Assembly: GCA_963676415.1 (NCBI GenBank)
Contig: OY781097.1
Location: forward strand, 868,001-932,000
Source of the DNA: G963662905 sp963676415
Lineage (GTDB): Bacteria > Bacteroidota > Bacteroidia > Bacteroidales > WRLA01
Direction: 5' to 3'
Length of the DNA: 64,000 nt
In this document: piece after piece, positions 49,525 to 58,702 of the stretch
How positions within the stretch are numbered: the stretch's first letter is position 1
Layout: the number at the start of each line of letters is the position of its first letter
Translations under genes and position numbers: made by a program
Notes under the pieces: generated by a model
What the model was told of the DNA's origin: nothing
Seen by the model: only the letters and a program-made list of their open reading frames with translations
The model's database searches: none

Positions 49525-50839
49525 GGCTCGGGCCATTTATTGCCTGCTTGCTGTTGCAATGCTGATGCAGGGCAGGATTCTATATGCCCAGGAAAGCCAA
49601 AACACTTTGGAGTTGAACATGGAACAGGCCTATACCCTGGGTTTGGAACAGAACACCAAAGTAGTCAATGCACGCTTGGATACCGAAATCGCGAAAAAAC
49701 GGATCTGGGAATCCACAGCAAGCGGATTGCCTCAGGTTGATTTATCTGCTCAGTACACCAATATATTTAAGGTACCTGTTGCCCAATTTCCAAATCCTGA
49801 TGGAACGATTTCGGAAGTACCGCTTGGGGTATTGGAAAACACCACTGTTGACCTGAGCGTCAGCCAGTTGATTTTCTCAGGCCCATACATCATCGGCCTT
49901 AGGGCATCGAGGGTTTACGCCAAAATTACAAGCCAGCAGCTTCAGCTTTCGGAGCAGGAAGTGAAAGCAATGATTGCAGAATCTTACTATATGATTCTGA
50001 TTGCAGAACAAAATGCGGACATCCTGAGCAAAAACCTGGAAACAATGGAACAATTACTGGCCGAAACCGAAGCAATGAACCAACAAGGATTCACCTCCAA
50101 AACTGATGTGGACCAGCTCAGGGTCAATATTATTAATGTGCGCAATGCAAAAACCGAAAGCGAACGGAGCCTGGAACTGGCCTACAAAATGCTAAAATAT
50201 CAATTGGGCATTCCGTTTGAAACTGAAATTGCCTTAACTCAAGACATTGAGTCATTCGTAGATCAGATTGATGTGCAGGAACTGGCCGGCTTGCAGTTTG
50301 ATATTAGCCAAAACCTCAATTATCAAATCATGGAAACCCAGCAAAAGTTGAGCAAACTTGATTGGCAATTATCCAAAACAGAATACCTGCCTACCATTTC
50401 GGCTTTCTATCAACATCAGGAAAAAGTAAACAAACCCGATTTTGACTTTTCCAATCCCAATATTTTTGGGATTACCGCTTCACTGCCGATTTTCAGTAGC
50501 GGATTGCGCTATGCCAAAATGAAGCAAAAACGATTTGCATACGATCAGGCCATCAATAACCTCAACGATTTGCAACGCGGGCTTGACCTTCAGGTCTCTC
50601 AGTCAAAATCAGACCTGAAAACATCTTTTGCCACCTACCTGAGCAAAAAAGAAAACCTCCAATTATCAAACACAATTTATGAGCGGGTGGAAGAAAAATA
50701 CAAAAATGGTATGGCCAGCAGCCTGGAACTTACCCAGGTCCAGAACCAAAAACTAACCAGCCAGATTGATTATTTCTCCAGCATTTTTACGCTGCTCCGT
50801 TACAAAATTGATTACGATAAACTGATTAACAAACTGTAG
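49493..50839 (+). CDS. TolC-family outer-membrane efflux protein
   Basis: The 448-residue protein has a signal peptide (YCLLAVAMLMQGRILYAQ) and the coiled-coil, repeat architecture of TolC/OEP proteins: two homologous halves of helices with conserved starts such as LNMEQAYTLGLEQNTKVVNARL, LPQVDLSAQYTN and, in the second half, LDWQLSKTEYLPTISAFYQ. Typical ends of each helical arm are rich in Gln, Glu and Lys. It should form the trimeric outer-membrane channel for the RND pump encoded downstream. It overlaps the second TetR gene and is followed after 27 bases by the adaptor gene. Confidence 0.92.
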   Translation: MKKELKITKFRARAIYCLLAVAMLMQGRILYAQESQNTLELNMEQAYTLGLEQNTKVVNARLDTEIAKKRIWESTASGLPQVDLSAQYTNIFKVPVAQFPNPDGTISEVPLGVLENTTVDLSVSQLIFSGPYIIGLRASRVYAKITSQQLQLSEQEVKAMIAESYYMILIAEQNADILSKNLETMEQLLAETEAMNQQGFTSKTDVDQLRVNIINVRNAKTESERSLELAYKMLKYQLGIPFETEIALTQDIESFVDQIDVQELAGLQFDISQNLNYQIMETQQKLSKLDWQLSKTEYLPTISAFYQHQEKVNKPDFDFSNPNIFGITASLPIFSSGLRYAKMKQKRFAYDQAINNLNDLQRGLDLQVSQSKSDLKTSFATYLSKKENLQLSNTIYERVEEKYKNGMASSLELTQVQNQKLTSQIDYFSSIFTLLRYKIDYDKLINKL

Positions 50840-50866
50840 ATAGCAAAACACATAAAAACAGAAAAA

Positions 50867-51997
50867 ATGAAAAAGAATATTATAATAATACTGGCAATTG
50901 CATTTATGGGCTTTGCCTGCCAGCCAAAAGCTGAGAAAACTACCGACACAGCAGCAGAACTTGCCAGTAGCAAAGCCGAATTAAAAACCCTTCAGGAAAA
51001 AATCCGATCGCTCGAAAGCCAGCTGGCCGAAGAAGACCATCCGGAGCAAGGGATTTTGGTACGCACCCAGCCCCTGAAGCCAACTACTTTTGAGCACTTT
51101 TTTGAGGCCAGCGGATACGTAGAAGCGGTTGAAGCAGCCTATATCAGCCCGGAAATCAATGGGCAGGTTAAGCAGATTTATGTAAAAGAAGGACAAAGGG
51201 TGAAAAAAGGGCAGGAACTTATCCGCCTGAACACTTCTATCATTGAAAACTCAATCAAAGAAGTTGAAACGGCACTGGAACTTGCACAAACAATTTACAA
51301 AAAACAAAAAGCACTTTGGGATAAGGAAATCGGATCCGAAATCGAATACCTTCAGGCCAATAACAATGTGGAATCATTGGAAAGCAAACTTGCCACACTA
51401 CACAGCCAACTAGATATGGCACTAATAACCAGTCCTTTTGACGGTATTATTGATGAAATTTTTGTAAAAACCGGCGAACTTGCCATACCAGGCGTACAGA
51501 TGATGCAACTGGTTAACCTTAGCGAAGTGTTCATTAATGCAGACATCTCAGAAACCTTCCTTGGCGCAATTAATACCAATGACATGGTTAATGTTAGCTT
51601 CCCTGCTTATCCGGAAATGAAAATGATATTACCGGTTTTCCGTCTGGGCGAAGTCATCAATCCGCAAAACAGGACCTTTACCATGCAATTACGGGCTGAT
51701 AATCCTGATGAAAAACTAAAGCCCAATATGCTGGCAATAATTAAGGTACGGGATTTCATCACCGAAAATGCGCTTGTGGTCCCATCCATGCTCATCCGAA
51801 AAGACCTGAAAGGCGAATTTATATATGTAGTTGAACGGACAAAAAACGGCCAGTTTGCGGCCAAACACTACATAACCTCAGGTCGTTCATACAATGACCT
51901 TACAATGATAACCAAGGGATTAAACCCTGATGACGAGCTGGTTACAGAAGGTTATCAGATCGTAACAGACGGAGTACGCGTAAAAGTTGATGAATAA
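50867..51997 (+). CDS. RND efflux periplasmic adaptor lipoprotein
   Basis: The 376-residue membrane-fusion protein starts with a lipobox signal (IAFMGFACQP, Cys18), so it is lipid-anchored, unlike AcrA-type proteins with longer N-terminal anchors elsewhere. A short coiled coil follows (ASSKAELKTLQEKIRSLESQ), then the biotinyl-lipoyl half-motifs (VEAAYISPEINGQVKQIYVK and LITSPFDGIIDEIFVKTGEL) flanking an alpha-helical hairpin, then the beta-barrel (LVNLSEVFINADISETFLG) and the membrane-proximal domain (RTFTMQLRADNPDEKLKPNM). It links the RND pump with the TolC channel. It lies 27 bases after the channel gene and 18 bases before the pump gene. Confidence 0.92.
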   Translation: MKKNIIIILAIAFMGFACQPKAEKTTDTAAELASSKAELKTLQEKIRSLESQLAEEDHPEQGILVRTQPLKPTTFEHFFEASGYVEAVEAAYISPEINGQVKQIYVKEGQRVKKGQELIRLNTSIIENSIKEVETALELAQTIYKKQKALWDKEIGSEIEYLQANNNVESLESKLATLHSQLDMALITSPFDGIIDEIFVKTGELAIPGVQMMQLVNLSEVFINADISETFLGAINTNDMVNVSFPAYPEMKMILPVFRLGEVINPQNRTFTMQLRADNPDEKLKPNMLAIIKVRDFITENALVVPSMLIRKDLKGEFIYVVERTKNGQFAAKHYITSGRSYNDLTMITKGLNPDDELVTEGYQIVTDGVRVKVDE

Positions 51998-52015
51998 TCA
52001 ATTAAGACAAATTTC

Positions 52016-55000
52016 ATGGAACAGGAAAAGAAAATTGTCAGGGAGTTTAAAATAACGACCTGGGCTCTTAAAAACAAAAATACAGTTTACCTGATGGGGG
52101 TTATGTTAATGGCATTTGGCTATTTCTCATACCTCAATTTGCCAAAGGAGCTTTTCCCGGAGGTGTTTATGCCGACAGTAGTTGTGCAAACCGTATATCC
52201 GGGCAATGCGCCCATCGACATGGAAAACCTGGTAACCCGGCCACTTGAAAAAGAAATCGAAAGCATCCGAGGTATCAATGAAATGACATCAACTTCGGCA
52301 CAGGATGTTTCAGTAATCCTTTGCGAGTTCAATATGGATACCGACATCAATAAAGCTTTGCAGGATGTAAAAGATGCCGTGGATAAAGCCAAAAGCGAAT
52401 TGCCCAACGATTTGCTCGACGACCCCATTGTGGATGATATTGATTTTACGGAATTTCCAATTATCAACATCAACCTGTCGGGCGAATACAGTATCGTTGA
52501 GCTGAAAAAATATGCCGAATATCTTGAAGACGAGATGGAAGGCATCACAGAAGTTTCCAAAGTAGAAATTACCGGCGTAAACGACCGTGAAGTGAAGGTT
52601 CATGTGGATCCCTACGAAATGGAAGCGCGCAATTTATCTTTTGGCGATATAGAAAATGCCATTGCATACGAAAATATGTCCATTGCCGGAGGAGAGCTCC
52701 GCATGAACAATACACGGCGGTCGGTGCGCATACTTGGCGAGTTTGAAGATGCCTCCGAAATCGAGGATATCATCGTTAAAAGCGAAAACGGAAATATTGT
52801 CTATCTGCGTGATGTTGCTACAATTGAAGATGGTTTTGAAGACCCGAACAACTACGCCAGACTAAACAAGCAGGCGGTTGTAAGCCTTCAGGTAGTGAAA
52901 AAAGGAGGTGAAAACCTACTCGAAACGACCGATAAAATTTTTCAGGTACTTGAAGAAGCACAGCGCTATGGGCTATTGCCCAAAGACCTGACCATTGATA
53001 TTACCAACGATCAATCTGATGTGGTACGCAAACAATTGAGCAATCTGGAAAACTCCATCATCATGGGCGTAATTTTCGTGATTGTCGTGCTTTTCTTCTT
53101 CCTCGGTGCGCGCAACTCCCTCTTTGTCGGTTTGGCCATCCCAACAAGTATGTTTGTTAGTTTTGTGGTTTTCAGCCTGATGGGCACAACAATCAATATG
53201 ATCATCCTCTTTGGGTTGATCCTCGCTTTGGGGATGCTTGTGGACAATGCCATTGTGGTAGTGGAAAACATCTACCGCTTCCTCGACCAGGGTTACAGCC
53301 GTTTTGAAGCTGCGAAGCAGGCTGTCGGGGAAATTGCAATGCCGATTATTTCTTCTACGGCAACGACGCTGGCAGCCTTTTTCCCACTAATATTCTGGGA
53401 TAGCATTATTGGGGAATTTATGAAATTTCTGCCCATAACCCTCATAATTGTATTATCATCAAGCCTGTTTGTTGCCTTGGTCATTATTCCGGTAATTTCA
53501 TCATCGTTTATAAAACAGGGAGAACAAACACCCTTGCCAAAAGCCAGGCCAACATGGATATTAATCGGCATTTTGGCTACATTCTCTGTCGTGTCCTTCT
53601 TTATGGGATCCAATGCCATGGGAAATTTATTTGCCCTGTTTTCGGTCATTGGTATAATGAATTATTTCTTCCTCTCACGGGCGGCAAGGTGGTTTCAGGA
53701 CAGATTCCTTGTTTGGCTCGAAGGCTTTTATATTAAAGTGCTCTCCTATGTGCTCTCCGGCAAAAAACCATTCATGGCTATCGGGGCCACAACATTCTTG
53801 CTTTTTGTTACCATCATTTTTTATTTTTCCAGCAGCCCGAAAGTGTTGTTTTTCCCGGATTCGGATCCTAAATTCATCAATATCCTTGCCGAATTGCCTA
53901 TTGGAACGGATTTGGATAAAACAGACTCCCTGATGCACGCTATGGAAGATGATGTAAGCCGGATTATTGGAAAGCGGGCCGAAATCGTGAAATCGGTACT
54001 CACAACTGTCGGAACCGGAGCCAAAGGTGAAAATGACTTCTTTAGCTTTGATGAAACACCCCACAAAGGTTTGATCACCGTGAGCTTTCTTGATTATGAA
54101 CTGCGCAAAGACATCAACACTACTCATATTCTGAAGGATCTCAGCGATGGGTTGATTGGCAAATATCCCGGGGTTCAGCTTTCTGTGGAAAAAAACTCCG
54201 AGGGCCCTCCTACGGGGAAACCCATTAATATCGAAATCAGCGGGAAAGAATTTGACGATTTGATTTTCCTTGCCGACAGCGTTAAAGCCTATATTGAGAA
54301 TTCTTCCATTGCAGGCATCGAAGGGTTGAAGGTGGATATGAGCCTCAGTAAGCCTGAAATGATAATGCATATCGACCGCGACAAAGCCCGGCGTTTTGGG
54401 CTATCCACTGGTCAAATAGCATCAACAATCCGCACAGCGCTTTTTGGGAAAGAAGTTTCGGACTATAAAGTTGGCGAAGATGAATTTCCCATTCAACTAA
54501 GGATGCAGGATCAATACCGCTATGATGTTCCGGCTTTGATGAACCAAAAAATTACTTTCCGGGATGCTGCCACAGGAAAAATCCATCAAATACCAATCTC
54601 TGCTGTTGCTGATATTAGTTACGGCACAACATACAACAGCGTAAAACGGAAAGACATGGACCGGGTCATAACGGTTTATTCCAATGTAATTGAAGGATAC
54701 AATGCCACAGAGGTTAACAACAACATCAAAAATGTGATGCAGTATTTTGAGATGCCCGACGGATATCGTATTGATTTTACCGGCGAACAGGAAGAGCAGG
54801 AAGAATCTATGGCTTTCCTGATCAGGGCTCTGCTTATCGCAATTTCACTGATTACGATCATTTTGGTAACGCAATTCAATTCTGTTGTAAAACCTGCCAT
54901 TATTCTGGCCAGTGTGCTATTCAGTACTATTGGTGTTTTTGGTGGACTGGCAACATTCCAAATGGAATTCGTAGTAGTAATGACCGGCATCGGAATTGTT

Positions 55001-55438
55001 TCTCTGGCGGGTGTGGTAGTAAATAACGCCATTGTTCTCATTGATTATATCGACCTGCTCAAATCACGCCGCCGCAAGGAATTGGGAATGGATGAAAAAT
55101 CCCTTCTGCCCGCTGATGAAGCGCTTGATTGCGTTGTACGGGCAGGCAAAACCAGGTTGCGCCCTGTACTTCTTACGGCAATTACAACAATTATGGGCTT
55201 GACCCCTCTCGCAGTAGGTTTAAACATCAACCTGATTACAGCTTTAACGGATTTTGACCCTCAAATTTATTTTGGAGGCGATAATGCCGTATTCTGGGGG
55301 CCGATTTCCTGGACCATAATTTTCGGGCTGTCTTTTGCCACCTTCCTCACGCTGGTTATTGTTCCCAGCATGTATCATGCATCTTGGATCATGAAAACGA
55401 TTTTTGCAAAAAACATCCTGAAAACGGAACGCAAATAG
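52016..55438 (+). CDS. RND-family multidrug efflux permease (HAE-type)
   Basis: The 1140-residue inner-membrane pump has the twelve-helix RND layout with two large periplasmic loops. It shows the N-terminal helix (NTVYLMGVMLMAFGYFSYL), porter regions (KELFPEVFMPTVVVQTVYPG; TRPLEKEIESIRGI) and the proton-relay helix with LILALGMLVDNAIVVVENIYR, where the first Asp is the conserved proton carrier; the counterpart in the second half is GVVVNNAIVLIDYIDLL. A stretch near residues 515-590 (PTWILIGILATFSVVSFFMG and on) adds a helix pair compared with AcrB, which explains the extra length. Drugs or lipids would be exported through the TolC channel. It is the final gene of the operon, before two hairpins. 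Confidence 0.94.
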   Translation: MEQEKKIVREFKITTWALKNKNTVYLMGVMLMAFGYFSYLNLPKELFPEVFMPTVVVQTVYPGNAPIDMENLVTRPLEKEIESIRGINEMTSTSAQDVSVILCEFNMDTDINKALQDVKDAVDKAKSELPNDLLDDPIVDDIDFTEFPIININLSGEYSIVELKKYAEYLEDEMEGITEVSKVEITGVNDREVKVHVDPYEMEARNLSFGDIENAIAYENMSIAGGELRMNNTRRSVRILGEFEDASEIEDIIVKSENGNIVYLRDVATIEDGFEDPNNYARLNKQAVVSLQVVKKGGENLLETTDKIFQVLEEAQRYGLLPKDLTIDITNDQSDVVRKQLSNLENSIIMGVIFVIVVLFFFLGARNSLFVGLAIPTSMFVSFVVFSLMGTTINMIILFGLILALGMLVDNAIVVVENIYRFLDQGYSRFEAAKQAVGEIAMPIISSTATTLAAFFPLIFWDSIIGEFMKFLPITLIIVLSSSLFVALVIIPVISSSFIKQGEQTPLPKARPTWILIGILATFSVVSFFMGSNAMGNLFALFSVIGIMNYFFLSRAARWFQDRFLVWLEGFYIKVLSYVLSGKKPFMAIGATTFLLFVTIIFYFSSSPKVLFFPDSDPKFINILAELPIGTDLDKTDSLMHAMEDDVSRIIGKRAEIVKSVLTTVGTGAKGENDFFSFDETPHKGLITVSFLDYELRKDINTTHILKDLSDGLIGKYPGVQLSVEKNSEGPPTGKPINIEISGKEFDDLIFLADSVKAYIENSSIAGIEGLKVDMSLSKPEMIMHIDRDKARRFGLSTGQIASTIRTALFGKEVSDYKVGEDEFPIQLRMQDQYRYDVPALMNQKITFRDAATGKIHQIPISAVADISYGTTYNSVKRKDMDRVITVYSNVIEGYNATEVNNNIKNVMQYFEMPDGYRIDFTGEQEEQEESMAFLIRALLIAISLITIILVTQFNSVVKPAIILASVLFSTIGVFGGLATFQMEFVVVMTGIGIVSLAGVVVNNAIVLIDYIDLLKSRRRKELGMDEKSLLPADEALDCVVRAGKTRLRPVLLTAITTIMGLTPLAVGLNINLITALTDFDPQIYFGGDNAVFWGPISWTIIFGLSFATFLTLVIVPSMYHASWIMKTIFAKNILKTERK

Positions 55439-55449
55439 TTCAATAAATT

Positions 55450-55478
55450 ATTGTGCCAAAATTTGGTTTTGGCACAAT
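55450..55478 (+). other. Long perfect hairpin after the RND gene
   Basis: ATTGTGCCAAAA (55450-55461) and TTTTGGCACAAT (55467-55478) form a perfect 12-base stem with a five-base loop. No T-run follows, so it may protect the mRNA 3' end, or act with the second hairpin. Confidence 0.6.
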
Positions 55479-55489
55479 ATAGAACGGTA

Positions 55490-55536
55490 CAGCATCAGAA
55501 TCTGGTTTATAAAATACCAGCCTGATGCTGTTTTTT
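55490..55536 (+). terminator. Terminator of the efflux operon with an internal stem
   Basis: CAGCATCAG (55490-55498) pairs with CTGATGCTG (55522-55530), with an inner CTGG/CCAG pair and a T-run of six. It comes 52 bases after the RND stop, behind the first hairpin. Confidence 0.85.
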
Positions 55537-55775
55537 ATACTTTTGTTCTAATTATTACTCTAAATAGCCAAAGTTTTTTTCAAGGATTAAGATCCATTAA
55601 ATCAAGTAATTATTACAGCAGACAAAGAACCACACAGAATTAAAGCAGACTTTGGTGTGATTTTTTTGTTTATCTTTTTGCCCTTGAAAAGAAATCAGGC
55701 ATCAAGCTAAAAATTTATTGATTTTCAGGCAACCATTAAAAATGAACCGAAGTCTAACCAAAAGCAGTTTGGAGA
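55537..55775 (+). promoter_or_regulatory. Leader region of the sigma/anti-sigma pair with weak promoter-like motif
   Basis: The 240 bases between the efflux terminator and the sigma-factor gene are AT-rich and hold no protein-like frame. TATCTTTTTG at 55671-55680 resembles a stretched -7 box, with TTTG at 55651-55654 16 bases ahead. The leader would be about 90 bases long. The ECF promoter itself is not recognisable. Confidence 0.35.
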
Positions 55776-56330
55776 ATGCACTCTGACAAACAACTGATCG
55801 AAGGATGCTCAGCAGGTAAGCGCCGGTATCAGAACAGACTGTATTCCAGATACTCAAGGCAATTAATGGCAATATGTTTGCGTTTTGCGAAAAATCGTAC
55901 AGACGCCGAAGATATATTGCAGGAAGGCTTTGTGAAAATCTTCTCCAAAATTGACGATTATAAATTTGAAGGTTCTTTTGAAGGTTGGTTAAAACGCATC
56001 ATTATAAATACTGCAATTACGCATTATAGCAAAAACAAAAAAAATGAATTGCAGACCGATATTAATGATATGGAAGACCGTATCGCCGGTGAAGCCCCCT
56101 CCTACCATGAAACGGAAAAGGGACACAGCCGTGAAAAAGCGCTGATGAAGCTGATACAGGAACTTCCCGAAGGATACCGCATGGTTTTTAACCTTTATGT
56201 ATTTGAAGGCTATACACATGCAGAAATAGCCGAGGTGCTTGATGTATCTGAAAACACATCAAAATCGCAGCTGTCGAAAGCCAGAAAATACCTTAGAAAA
56301 CGCCTGGAAGAATTAAATTTTAAAAGATAA
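55776..56330 (+). CDS. ECF-family RNA polymerase sigma factor
   Basis: The 184-residue protein has sigma region 2 (about residues 20-95: RYSRQLMAICLRFAKNRTDA then EDILQEGFVKIFSKIDDYKF, with the DAEDI core) and region 4 (about residues 125-180: LIQELPEGYRMVFNLYVFEG then YTHAEIAEVLDVSENTSKSQ). No regions 1 or 3 are present, as normal for ECF factors. It directs polymerase to a stress or envelope regulon. The next gene, 21 bases downstream, encodes its predicted membrane partner, which should hold it inactive. Sigma genes of this type often activate their own operon; the -10/-35 motif could not be defined. Confidence 0.92.
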   Translation: MHSDKQLIEGCSAGKRRYQNRLYSRYSRQLMAICLRFAKNRTDAEDILQEGFVKIFSKIDDYKFEGSFEGWLKRIIINTAITHYSKNKKNELQTDINDMEDRIAGEAPSYHETEKGHSREKALMKLIQELPEGYRMVFNLYVFEGYTHAEIAEVLDVSENTSKSQLSKARKYLRKRLEELNFKR

Positions 56331-56351
56331 GGGCCGAAATGCCATTATTAT

Positions 56352-57617
56352 ATGAAAGATGGATTAGAACATATTGACGACATTTTCCGGGACAATCTGA
56401 GCAACGTTCAGATTGAACCTGCTGCATCCGTTTGGAGCGGAATCAGCAGCAAATTGTCGTGGAATGAGTTCACATCCTTTAATTTCACCAATTTTTCCAG
56501 TAATATCTACCTGATGGCCTCCGCGGGCATTACAGGTATTGCCGCAGCAATTGTTTCAGCAACTCTTTTGCTTTCACCTGCCAGCAGACCGGAAATCCCG
56601 GAAAACATGTCTTCAAAGCAGGAATGTTTCATCGAGATGGAAGAAAACAAGCCTGCTTTTGAAAGACGAAAAGTGGCGGAGCCTTTCACAAAATACACGG
56701 AGACCGAAACCCAATACGCCAAACCGGCAAAAAACGACCTCCCTCAACGGCAACTATTTGAAGGAGAGCCGATACAAGCGCTGAAACCGGAACTACTTAA
56801 AAATTCCTTTGAAACATTTGCGCTCCGCCTCAAAACCCCTGAAAAAATAAATGCACTGGGACTTCCGGGCAATAATGACCTTACAAACGCACAAGGATAC
56901 AGCTTCCGCCTCTTCGATGATTACCAAAAAACTTCCAAATATAGCTTCCTGATAAACAGTGGCCCCGAATTTATTGATGTACCGGTTGACGAGCAACTAA
57001 ACATCAGGCAGCTGAATTTAAATGCAATGGCACGTTACGAATTAGGTGGCGGCATGTATGTGCAAGGCGGCCTCGGGGCATCAGTTATGGAAGACCAAAC
57101 GCCCTATACGCTCGATTATAAATCATTGGACAGTGTTGGCTTTTATTACGATGTGCATTATTATGTTCCCGATCCGTCCAATCCGGATTCGGTTATCCTG
57201 ATTACAACCATTGAAACGATTTACGATTCTGTGACACATAATACCATTGCGTATGCCGACAATCGCTATACATATTTCCGCATTCCTTTAAGTTTTGGTT
57301 ATGACATACTCAGCTATCGTAATTTTGGCCTAAGCCTTAGGGCTGGTGGCGAATATGCTGCCATCATGAGCAGAAAAGAAGCTCCTGCAGATATCCCTTC
57401 GGATGTCCGTTTGCTTTATATCGAAAGGCGCATAGAAGAAAAACTGGAAAGTAATTTCCGAATGCTTTTCGGTTTAACTTTGGAATACCATCTCAACGAT
57501 AAGCTCGCATTACAGCTTAACCCGACCTACCGCTATTACTTCCGCTCTGTTTATGATTCTCCCGGCGGAAACGCATCTTCTCTGAGCATTAATGGCGGTA
57601 TCCGCTTCCAATTCTAA
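56352..57617 (+). CDS. Dual-membrane anti-sigma-like protein with C-terminal beta-barrel
   Basis: The 421-residue protein has three parts. Residues 1-50 are cytoplasmic and acidic-helical (DHIDDIFRDNLSNVQIEPAASVW-like region; VWSGISSKLSW) and would bind the sigma factor. Residues about 52-75 form one inner-membrane helix (LMASAGITGIAAAIVSATLLL). A linker rich in Pro, Glu and Lys (residues 80-190) follows, then a C-terminal eight-strand-like barrel of about 220 residues (ARYELGGGMYVQGGLGASVM, to LSINGGIRFQF with terminal Phe). This agrees with the dual membrane-spanning anti-sigma (Dma) proteins reported in Bacteroides thetaiotaomicron, where one chain spans both membranes and regulates vesiculation. 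The match is by architecture only. It is transcribed with the ECF factor. Confidence 0.72.
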   Translation: MKDGLEHIDDIFRDNLSNVQIEPAASVWSGISSKLSWNEFTSFNFTNFSSNIYLMASAGITGIAAAIVSATLLLSPASRPEIPENMSSKQECFIEMEENKPAFERRKVAEPFTKYTETETQYAKPAKNDLPQRQLFEGEPIQALKPELLKNSFETFALRLKTPEKINALGLPGNNDLTNAQGYSFRLFDDYQKTSKYSFLINSGPEFIDVPVDEQLNIRQLNLNAMARYELGGGMYVQGGLGASVMEDQTPYTLDYKSLDSVGFYYDVHYYVPDPSNPDSVILITTIETIYDSVTHNTIAYADNRYTYFRIPLSFGYDILSYRNFGLSLRAGGEYAAIMSRKEAPADIPSDVRLLYIERRIEEKLESNFRMLFGLTLEYHLNDKLALQLNPTYRYYFRSVYDSPGGNASSLSINGGIRFQF

Positions 57618-57723
57618 AAAAACCCCTTCCCCTTTCTATCCCTGATTATTCCACAAATCCCCATTCGGCATTTTCTTAAAAAATACTACCTTTACGGCTC
57701 AAAAACACTATAAATCCATCTTA

Positions 57724-58308
57724 ATGAAAAAATTAAGAGCCGAAATACAGAAATTTATTAAAAAATATAATCTGCAATCACTTTCCGATGTAGTTCTGTT
57801 CGGCCTGATTACAGTAATAATCCATTTTAGCTGGCGTTTTTGGGCCTATGATTTGCATTATTGGCCGATCAAAACTTTCATGGCAAGTGCCTACGATTTT
57901 ATGTCATGGCTGGTATTCGCGCAAAGCCACTGGTTTGACGTGCATATATTAGGGCTAGAAATTACAACTATTGATCAAACCATGTATTTTAGCAACAAAG
58001 GCTATATTGCGATCAATGCAGGTTGCTCAGGTCTTAAGCAGTTTTCTCAGTTTGCCCTCTTGATGATTTTTTTCCGTGGCCCCTGGCTGAAAAAATTATG
58101 GTTTATCCCTTTGGGCGTCTTTATCGTCCATCTCACAAACCTTTTCCGGATTATCGGATTATCAATCGTATTGCTTTGGAAACCTGATTATTGGCAATTC
58201 AGTCATGACTATCTGTTTCGTCCGTTTTTCTATGTTGTAATTTTCTTTATGTGGATATGGTGGGTAGAAAAAGTTGCTCCTCCTGCAGGCAAAAAAATAA
58301 AAGAATAA
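57724..58308 (+). CDS. Exosortase/archaeosortase-family transpeptidase
   Basis: The 194-residue protein has about six to seven membrane helices and the three catalytic residues of the exosortase/archaeosortase family: Cys101 in AINAGCSGLKQF, Arg142 in LTNLFRIIGLSIVL and His161 in FSHDYLFRPFFY. Exosortases cut a C-terminal sorting signal of a secreted protein and transfer it to a new anchor on the periplasmic side. In Bacteroidota they occur as XrtF, XrtN and other named types, and which one this is could not be told. It is followed after 19 bases by a single-domain response regulator; no cognate substrate with a matching C-terminal signal was seen in the window. Confidence 0.8.
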   Translation: MKKLRAEIQKFIKKYNLQSLSDVVLFGLITVIIHFSWRFWAYDLHYWPIKTFMASAYDFMSWLVFAQSHWFDVHILGLEITTIDQTMYFSNKGYIAINAGCSGLKQFSQFALLMIFFRGPWLKKLWFIPLGVFIVHLTNLFRIIGLSIVLLWKPDYWQFSHDYLFRPFFYVVIFFMWIWWVEKVAPPAGKKIKE

Positions 58309-58327
58309 CCAGAATCTATAATCGTTG

Positions 58328-58702
58328 ATGAGCATAATAAAAACACTGATAATTGATGATGAAACAGCTGGTATTTTTGCCATTGAGCATCTATTAAGCG
58401 CACATACCGATGAAGTTGAAATTGTGGGCAGCGCACGCAATATCGAGGAAGCATGGGAAATGATCAACAAGAGCAGTCCCAATCTAGTATTTCTAGACTT
58501 GCAAATGCCACGTGGCAGTGGGCTGGATTTGCTTGAGCGCTATCCCAAAAGGAAATTCGAAGTGGTATTCGTCAGTGCATCAGAACCGGACTACAGGGCA
58601 ATTTCACGCTATCAGGCCCTTCGCCACATTTGCAAACCCATAGTTGATGAAGATATAGAACACATTCTGCAATTGTATCGCCAAAAAAAAAGAAAAATCT
58701 AA
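58328..58702 (+). CDS. Stand-alone receiver-domain response regulator
   Basis: The start was set at ATG 58328; the frame opens at TTG 58325. The 124-residue product is just one receiver domain: acidic pair in LIIDDETAGIFAIEHLL, phospho-acceptor Asp57 in LVFLDLQMPRGSG, VVFVSASEPDY and the conserved Lys in RHICKPIVDEDI. This resembles the receiver part of LytTR-type regulators, but the DNA-binding half is absent: the protein ends KKRKI and the next gene is on the other strand. The frame is intact, so it may signal by protein contact. It probably shares a transcript with the exosortase gene. Confidence 0.82.
   Translation: MSIIKTLIIDDETAGIFAIEHLLSAHTDEVEIVGSARNIEEAWEMINKSSPNLVFLDLQMPRGSGLDLLERYPKRKFEVVFVSASEPDYRAISRYQALRHICKPIVDEDIEHILQLYRQKKRKI

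Noticed and set aside
58325..58702. Frameshifted LytTR regulator
   Set aside because: The next 300 bases hold the convergent symporter gene, no LytTR-like sequence was seen in other frames, and the protein ends cleanly, so a stand-alone receiver is preferred.
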